From Burkholderiaceae bacterium (GTDB taxonomy: Bacteria; Pseudomonadota; Gammaproteobacteria; Burkholderiales; Burkholderiaceae_E), in the NCBI GenBank assembly GCA_019428955.1, contig JAHYJF010000108.1, positions 1-10,645 on the forward strand: a stretch of 10,645 bases of DNA. The letters are read 5' to 3'. This document shows, in pieces, positions 6,157 to 10,645 of this stretch. The notes beneath the pieces were generated by a model, which had not been told where the DNA came from, did not search any database, and worked only from the letters and a program-made list of their open reading frames with translations. The position numbers and the translations under genes are program-made. Position 1 is the first letter of the stretch. Each line of letters begins with the position of its first letter.

Positions 6157-6160
6157 TTAG
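6157..6160 (+). repeat. IS1182-type target duplication, left copy (TTAG)
   Basis: TTAG directly abuts the left inverted repeat and corresponds to CTAG at 7759-7762, with one mismatch. A 4-bp palindromic CTAG-like target fits what I recall for this IS group. Confidence 0.55.
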
Positions 6161-6175
6161 GAGCCTGTCGGACTT
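6161..6175 (+). repeat. IS1182-type left terminal inverted repeat
   Basis: GAGCCTGTCGGACTT; it matches the reverse complement of 7744-7758 except for one G/A difference. Confidence 0.85.
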
Positions 6176-6241
6176 TTCTGCCTTTCGCGAAGTCGAGCAT
6201 GGTGTGGCAATTGCTGCAGTAGGAGCGAGGAGAACCCACCG

Positions 6242-7589
6242 ATGAGCCGTTTCATTGCTGTTGACCGCGTACCTGCTGCCGCCATCGGTTGATGAATGGC
6301 TACCCGACGATCACCTGGCGCGCTTTGTGGTTGAGGTCATCGACCGGCTTGATCTGAGCGAGCTGGTGCGCCAATACGCGGGGCGGGGCTCGGATGCGCA
6401 TCACCCGGCGGTGCTGCTGGGTCTGCTGATCTACGGTTACGCTGGCGGCGTGTTCAGCTCGCGCAAGATCGAGCGGGCTACCTACGACTCGGTGGCCTTC
6501 AGGTATGTGGCGGCCAACACCCACCCTGACCACGACACCATCGCCACATTCCGGCGGCGCTTCCTGGCGCAGGTGAAGACCTTGTTCGTGCAAGTGCTCA
6601 TGCTGGCACGCGAGATGAAGTGCCTGAAGCTGGGCACGATCGCGCTGGACGGCACCAAGGTGCACGCCAACGCCAGCAAGCACAAGGCGCTGTCTTGGGC
6701 TCACGCCAACAAGATCGAGGCCCAACTGCGCGGTGAAGTGCAGGCTCTGCTGGATCTGGGCGAGAAGGCCGATCGCGCCGCAGTGCCCGATGGCATGGAC
6801 GTGCCCGCCGAGATCGCGCGGCGCGAGCAGCGCTTGAAGGCCATTGATGCGGCCAAGGCGCAGATCGAGCAGCGAGCGCGCGAGCGCTTCGAAGTCGAAC
6901 AGCAGGAGCATCAAGCCAAGGTGCAACGCCGCCAAGCCCAACGCGATGCCGGCAAGAAGCCGCGCGGCAAGGACCCCGAGCCGCCCCAGGCGGGCCCCAA
7001 GGACAGCGACCAGGTCAGTCTGACGGATGCGGACTCGCGCATCATGCCCGTATCGGGCGGGGGCTTCGAGCAAAGCTACAACGCACAGGCCGCGGTGGAC
7101 ACCGCCACCATGCTGGTGATCGCCACCCATGTGAGCCAGGCGCCCAACGACAAGCGCGAAATCGCTCCGATACTGGATGAACTGGGCGCCCTGCCCAAGG
7201 CGCTGGGGCAGGTCAAAACGCTGTTGGCCGACACCGGCTACTGCAGCCAGGCCAATGTGGTGCGCTGCCATGCCAATCAGGTCGATTCCATGCTTGCCAT
7301 GCGGCGTGATTCACATCATTTAGCAGTACTGGAGCGCTTTGCGCCGGACGCTCCTGAACCAGAGAGCGCCGATCCGGTGGTTCAGATGGCCCATCGGCTC
7401 AAGACTAAAGCAGGGCGAGTACTCTATGGACTGCGCAAGCAAACTGTGGAGCCGGTGTTCGGGATCATCAAGCAGGCGATGGGCTGGCGCCAGATGTCCA
7501 TGCGCGGGCTGGACAAGGCCGAGGGCGAGTGGTCCTTGGTGACGCTGGCATGGAACGTCAAGCGGCTGCACGTGCTGAGGGCGGCATGA
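6242..7589 (+). pseudogene. IS1182-type transposase, N-terminal frameshift
   Basis: The strong ribosome binding site GAGGAG before ATG 6242 points to the native start, giving MSRFIAVDR, the family's usual beginning. That frame then stops at TGA about 6290-6292. The rest of the protein is in another frame, open from TTG 6255, where TAYLLPPSVDEWLPDDHLARF continues the family sequence. Comparison with the usual ...DRQTAYLLPP suggests an 8-bp loss between two copies of GACCGC. The remaining frame (444 residues from TTG) is otherwise complete: DUF772-type N-terminal region, Asp132 (ALDGTKVHANAS), charged coiled coil at about 185-235, Asp326 (LADTGY) and Glu399 (VEPVFGIIKQ) of the DDE site. A shortened protein from TTG might still be made, so inactivity is inference. 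Confidence 0.85.
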
Positions 7590-7741
7590 AATGGGGAAAT
7601 GGGGTCAGAAAATCGCCCCAACGAGCGCCAAAGACAGCGTCACTGGGCTCATCAGGCCTGGCGCAATCGTGCGATCACGCACAAAGCGCAAATCGCTCTC
7701 TCAAAAACTCGCCTGGCCCGCAAGTCACAACTTATGCGCGC

Positions 7742-8929
7742 TCAAGTCCGATAGGCTCCTAGGAAGCGGCGCAACCGCCCTGCGCCGTCGACGAGTTGCG
7801 CCGCGGGTCGCGCAAAGCACCAGCGCAGGAATCCTTCCCCCTCCGGCCCGAAGGCGCTACCCGGAGCGAGGCCGAGTCCGGCTTTGGCGACCAGGCGCTT
7901 GGCCAGGCCCAGGCTGTCGCGTTCACCGCGGAGCCGGAAGAACAGGTACATGGCGCCCGGCGGGGGGCCGACTTCGACCCCTTCGATGGCGCTCAGGGCA
8001 GTGACCAGCGCATCGCGGCGCAGTGCCAGTTCAGCGACGAAGGCGCGGACCGACTCCTCGCCGTCGCGCAGCGCGACCAGCGCCGCCTGCTGGATGAAGC
8101 CCGGGGCGCACGAGGTGTTGTATTCGATCAGCTTACCCAGGTCAGGCACGGTGGCGGCGGGCGCGACCAGCCAGCCCAGCCGCCAGCCGGTCATCTGCCA
8201 GGCTTTCGAAAACGTGTTGGCGACCATCAACAGGTCTTGCGGGTCGGCGATATCCAGCAGCGACGGTGCCTGGGTGCTGCCGTCGAAGACCAGTCGTTCG
8301 TAGGCTTCGTCGGAGATCACCCAGATTCCGAGTTTGCGGCAATGGGCGAGCAGCGTCTCCTGGGCGGCGCGGCTCATGACCCAGCCAGTAGGGTTGTTCG
8401 GTGAGTTGACGATCACTGCCCGGGTACCGGGCGTGAGCGCGTCGAGCAGTCGCTGCAGGTCAAGTTGCCAGAGGCCGGTGGTCGGATCGAACTCGAGCGC
8501 GACGCGCTCCAGTGCGGCACCGAGGATGCGCGGTATTTCGGTGACGTTGGGCCACAGCGGCACCACCGCGACCACGCGGTCGCCAGGCCCGATCAATGCC
8601 TGGGCCGCGATCATCAGGGCATTCACCCCGGCACTGGTGATTGCCAGCCGGGCAACGTCGACCGGCGGATGGCGCTTCGCCAGATAGGCCGCGAGTTCCT
8701 CGCGCAGCGCCAGGATGCCGAGATTGTGGTGGTAAAAAGTGTCGCCGGCTTGCAGCGCTGCCACTGCCGCGTCACGGATGAAGGCCGGGGTGACTGCATC
8801 GGGCTCGCCAAACCAGAACGGCAACACTCCGGGGCGTCCGAGCGCCGAGTTGGCTACCTCGCGGATCCTTGATGCGCCCAGGCTGCGGATCGGTTCTCTC
8901 AAGGTCGGGGGGAAGCGCTGGCTGTTCAT
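7742..8929 (-). CDS. Class I/II PLP-dependent aminotransferase
   Basis: 395-residue fold-type I aminotransferase, cytosolic, transferring amino groups between an amino acid and a 2-oxo acid. Visible residues: FGEPDAVTP near the N-terminus, Asn175 and NSPNNPTG (175-182), SDEAYERL with Asp207 and Tyr210, PLP lysine Lys242 in SKAWQMTGWRLGW, and Arg369 (RWCFA) for the substrate carboxylate. ATG 8929 is preferred over an upstream TTG at 8962, because the family begins with a short stretch before REPIR. The C-terminus is altered: after RLRRFL (residue 390) the frame enters the IS1182 inverted repeat and ends GAYRT-stop. Rejoining the flanks gives an older end of FL(K/E)RHERR-stop. The loss of six variable residues probably does not harm the enzyme. 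Substrate cannot be determined. It is divergent from dnaQ. Confidence 0.88.
   Translation of the reverse strand: MNSQRFPPTLREPIRSLGASRIREVANSALGRPGVLPFWFGEPDAVTPAFIRDAAVAALQAGDTFYHHNLGILALREELAAYLAKRHPPVDVARLAITSAGVNALMIAAQALIGPGDRVVAVVPLWPNVTEIPRILGAALERVALEFDPTTGLWQLDLQRLLDALTPGTRAVIVNSPNNPTGWVMSRAAQETLLAHCRKLGIWVISDEAYERLVFDGSTQAPSLLDIADPQDLLMVANTFSKAWQMTGWRLGWLVAPAATVPDLGKLIEYNTSCAPGFIQQAALVALRDGEESVRAFVAELALRRDALVTALSAIEGVEVGPPPGAMYLFFRLRGERDSLGLAKRLVAKAGLGLAPGSAFGPEGEGFLRWCFARPAAQLVDGAGRLRRFLGAYRT
7744..7758 (-). repeat. IS1182-type right terminal inverted repeat
   Basis: On the minus strand it reads GAGCCTATCGGACTT, mirroring 6161-6175. It also encodes most of the last five codons (GAYRT) of the present aminotransferase frame. 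Confidence 0.85.
7759..7762 (+). repeat. IS1182-type target duplication, right copy (CTAG)
   Basis: Palindromic CTAG directly outside the right inverted repeat, within the aminotransferase Leu390 codon region. It pairs with TTAG at 6157-6160. Confidence 0.55.
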
Positions 8930-8973
8930 CGTGGTCGTCGCAGAGCGTGGTTGGACAGGCAAATGGTAGCTGT

Positions 8974-8988
8974 TTGGCGCAGCGCCAA
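8974..8988. promoter_or_regulatory. Palindrome in the aminotransferase-dnaQ divergent region
   Basis: TTGGCGC-A-GCGCCAA is a perfect 7+7 palindrome with one central base. It lies in the 119-bp region between two divergent starts, upstream of a possible dnaQ -10 box TATGCT (9004-9009). The location suits an operator acting on either gene. A loop of one base makes an RNA hairpin role less likely. No regulator is identified. Confidence 0.35.
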
Positions 8989-9048
8989 CCGGGCGCAGTT
9001 CCCTATGCTAGATTGCATCACCAAATTTTGAATCGCGAGGGGACGGCA

Positions 9049-9768
9049 ATGAGCACAGTGCGCCAGGTGGTGCTCGATACCGAGACAACCGGACTGTATG
9101 CCAACGACGGCCACCGGATCGTTGAGATCGGCTGCGTCGAGATCGTCAACCGGAGGCTGTCGGGAAGGACCCTGCACCAGTACCTCAATCCCGAGCGCGA
9201 TGTCGAGGCCCGGGCCCAGGAAATCCACGGCCTGAGCCGTGAACGCCTGGAGAGCGAACCGCGCTTTGCCGACGTTGCGCAGAGAATTCTCGATTTCGTC
9301 GCCGGTTCGGAGGTGCTGATTCACAACGCGCCGTTCGATCTCGGTTTTCTCGACGCCGAACTCGAGCGCATCGGCAAGTGCCGGTTCGCCGATTCGTGCG
9401 ATGGAGTACTCGACACGCTGGCGCTGGCGCGTTCGATGCATCCCGGCAAGCGCAATTCTCTCGACGCCCTGTGCGAGCGCTACGGCATTTCCAACGCCCA
9501 TCGCACCTTGCACGGCGCCTTGCTCGATGCCGAGTTGCTGGCCGACGTGTTCCTCGCGATGACTCGCGGACAGGAGAGCCTCGATATGCTGGCCGGCGAG
9601 GACGGCGGGGAAGTCGGCGCGCGCAACGCGGGCGACGAGTGGCCGCCGCACTTGCGCCGGATCTCGGCCAGTGCCGAGGAACTGGCAGCGCACCAGCGAC
9701 TTCTTGCCGCGATCGAAGCCGAGCGCCAGGCGCCGGCAGTGTGGGCACAACGAGACGGCGCGGAGTAG
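9049..9768 (+). CDS. dnaQ: DNA polymerase III epsilon subunit, 3'-5' proofreading exonuclease
   Basis: 239 residues against 243 in E. coli, acting in the polymerase III core to remove mispaired bases. All exonuclease motifs are present: ExoI Asp10 and Glu12 (LDTETTG), ExoII Asp97 (IHNAPFDLGF), and ExoIII epsilon with His155 and Asp160 (HRTLHGALLDAELL). KRNSLDALCERYGI and the short C-terminal alpha-binding region after about residue 180 also match bacterial epsilon. ATG 9049 is supported by GAGGGG seven bases upstream and by the family N-terminus. An upstream extension in the same frame covers the promoter region and is not used. The DUF2863 gene follows after 36 bp on the same strand. No sign of decay or transfer. 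Confidence 0.96.
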   Translation: MSTVRQVVLDTETTGLYANDGHRIVEIGCVEIVNRRLSGRTLHQYLNPERDVEARAQEIHGLSRERLESEPRFADVAQRILDFVAGSEVLIHNAPFDLGFLDAELERIGKCRFADSCDGVLDTLALARSMHPGKRNSLDALCERYGISNAHRTLHGALLDAELLADVFLAMTRGQESLDMLAGEDGGEVGARNAGDEWPPHLRRISASAEELAAHQRLLAAIEAERQAPAVWAQRDGAE

Positions 9769-9804
9769 GGGCGCTAAAATAATTAATTACCCAACGGATA
9801 AGAC

Positions 9805-10645
9805 ATGAAGGAATCTCGCCATCAGCGCGCGCGCGGCGAACGCAAGCCGCAGCTCTCGCCCGACGCTGAGCGAATGGTGGCGGCAGCGCTCGGACTGGCC
9901 AACTCGGGAAGCAGTGTCGAGGATGGCTACTGGGAACAGATCCTGTCAGCGCGGGTCGAACGGCTGCTCGACGGCGGCCATCCCCAGTCGATCTACGATG
10001 CTCTCGAGCGTTTGACCAAGACCGACTCCGAGGCCTATGGTGCGCTCGTCGAGGTGGTCGAGGAGGCCGCCGAATCGATGGTGCTGGAGGTCGATGGCCG
10101 CGCCTGGCAGGTCATGCTGGTGACGATTCCGGTAGTTGCCTGGACCCGCTTCAAGATTCCGACCGGACCGATTCCGGCGGCCGAGTCGCTTGCGATCTCG
10201 GCCCACCTGCAGGCCCATATCCTGGCCGATGGTGCCCGCTTCGCCATGGTTCCGGCGCTCTACAGCATCGACCAGTTCCCGCGCGACTTTTGTGAGTTGC
10301 GCAAGCTGTGCAAGCGCATCGGCAATGCGGCGATCGTCGGTGCCAAGGTGCGCAGCGACGCCAAGTCCTTTCCGGAAACGGCTGACATGCTGGCCGATGC
10401 CCGCTTCCTGATCGGGGCGGTGGCTGTTCCGGTCGGCGCGCCAGTCTTTCGCTGGCAGGACCTCGAAGCCAAGGACTATGCCAGCCGGGTCCAGTGCCTC
10501 GAGCAGTGGATCGCGCAGGGTAGGGCCAACCTCGAGCCGCTGCTCCAGGGCTGCGGCTTTGAGTGTCTGCTGCCCGACGCCTATCACATCAACATGCGCG
10601 AGTCGGATCGGCGGGTTCGCCCGTTTGCGATCAGGGCGGCAGTTC
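9805..10645 (+). CDS. DUF2863 family protein (3' end outside window)
   Basis: Open frame from ATG 9805 to the window edge, 280 complete codons, without stops. I recognise the N-terminal part of the DUF2863 family, a protein of unknown function that I associate with betaproteobacteria. The sequence has a basic start (KESRHQRARGERK), a helical region (about 20-95), then WQVMLVTIPVVAWTRFKIPTGPIP (101-124), LYSIDQFPRDF and the continuation VRPFAIRAAV at the edge. No signal peptide or membrane helix is seen, and no catalytic motif I can name. The ribosome binding site is weak (GGATAAG). An AT-rich TAAAAT at 9775-9780 could be a -10 box for independent transcription. Short spacing to dnaQ suggests shared transcription. 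Confidence 0.8.
   Translation, partial: MKESRHQRARGERKPQLSPDAERMVAAALGLANSGSSVEDGYWEQILSARVERLLDGGHPQSIYDALERLTKTDSEAYGALVEVVEEAAESMVLEVDGRAWQVMLVTIPVVAWTRFKIPTGPIPAAESLAISAHLQAHILADGARFAMVPALYSIDQFPRDFCELRKLCKRIGNAAIVGAKVRSDAKSFPETADMLADARFLIGAVAVPVGAPVFRWQDLEAKDYASRVQCLEQWIAQGRANLEPLLQGCGFECLLPDAYHINMRESDRRVRPFAIRAAV

Larger units (their letters stand above)
6161..7758 (+). mobile_element. IS1182-type insertion sequence (about 1.6 kb)
   Basis: One long DDE transposase frame is flanked by inverted repeats GAGCCTGTCGGACTT (6161-6175) and, on the other strand at 7744-7758, GAGCCTATCGGACTT; 14 of 15 bases agree. Four-base flanks TTAG and CTAG look like a target duplication with one change. The element sits in the last codons of the aminotransferase gene and supplies its present stop codon. 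Within the element, 7590-7743 is a 154-bp non-coding tail with a small inverted repeat (GGGG...CCCC, 7603-7619) and no gene. The transposase is frameshifted at its N-terminus, so activity is doubtful. Confidence 0.88.

Noticed and set aside
6300..7271. 323-codon minus-strand open frame inside the IS1182-type element
   Set aside because: Antisense shadow of the transposase, with low-complexity Leu/Gly/His-rich sequence and no ribosome binding site.
8926..9750. 274-codon minus-strand open frame over dnaQ
   Set aside because: Antisense to a complete dnaQ with all exonuclease motifs; no plausible protein features.
1..10645. CRISPR array, toxin-antitoxin pair or defence island
   Set aside because: No regularly spaced repeats, cas-like, restriction or toxin-antitoxin genes are found. 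The repeats present are IS ends and short hairpins.

Overview
GC-rich proteobacterial chromosome, most likely a betaproteobacterium. The clue is a 3' gene of the DUF2863 family (as far as I know mainly betaproteobacterial) directly behind a housekeeping dnaQ. A Rhodocyclales-like host is possible, but this is inference. About half the window is mobile DNA or its debris: the 3' part of a group II intron, a complete IS3-family element and a complete IS1182-type element. Around them lie several truncated or interrupted genes.

Layout. (1) 1-1076 (+): 3' part of a group II intron whose reverse transcriptase has lost its catalytic YADD block through an internal deletion, while ribozyme domains V and VI look intact. 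(2) 1086-1132 (-): the 3' half of a tRNA-Asn gene, from the anticodon loop to CCA, without a matching 5' half; this resembles an attachment-site scar. (3) 1133-2953 (-): an unassigned stretch, a decayed exported beta-rich protein gene (in-frame TGA, lost 3' end) and an intact 2-keto-4-pentenoate hydratase-family gene. (4) 2981-4289: IS3-family element with 27-bp inverted ends and no target duplication. It joins the hydratase promoter side to the tail of an unrelated SRPBCC-like gene, so the locus was probably rearranged here. (5) 4565-5775 (+): a small protein that may have a dimeric alpha/beta-barrel fold, then a TesB-type acyl-CoA thioesterase. (6) 5867-6130 (-): remnant of a small unrecognised protein. 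(7) 6157-7762: IS1182-type element flanked by near-identical 4-bp target copies (TTAG/CTAG), inserted in the last codons of an aminotransferase gene; its own transposase is frameshifted at the N-terminus. (8) 7742-8929 (-): class I/II aminotransferase, divergent from dnaQ (9049-9768, +), which is followed by a DUF2863 gene that runs off the window.

How the genes fit together. The right end (aminotransferase, dnaQ, DUF2863) looks like stable core genome. The thioesterase and small protein may be co-transcribed, but hairpins and a possible promoter between them leave this open. The hydratase would act in meta-cleavage degradation of aromatics, but no other gene of that pathway is present. I see no convincing new multi-gene system. 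The most interesting signals are mobile-element scars: the tRNA-Asn half next to the intron end, the RT deletion at a 7-bp microhomology, and the reconstructable IS1182 insertion.
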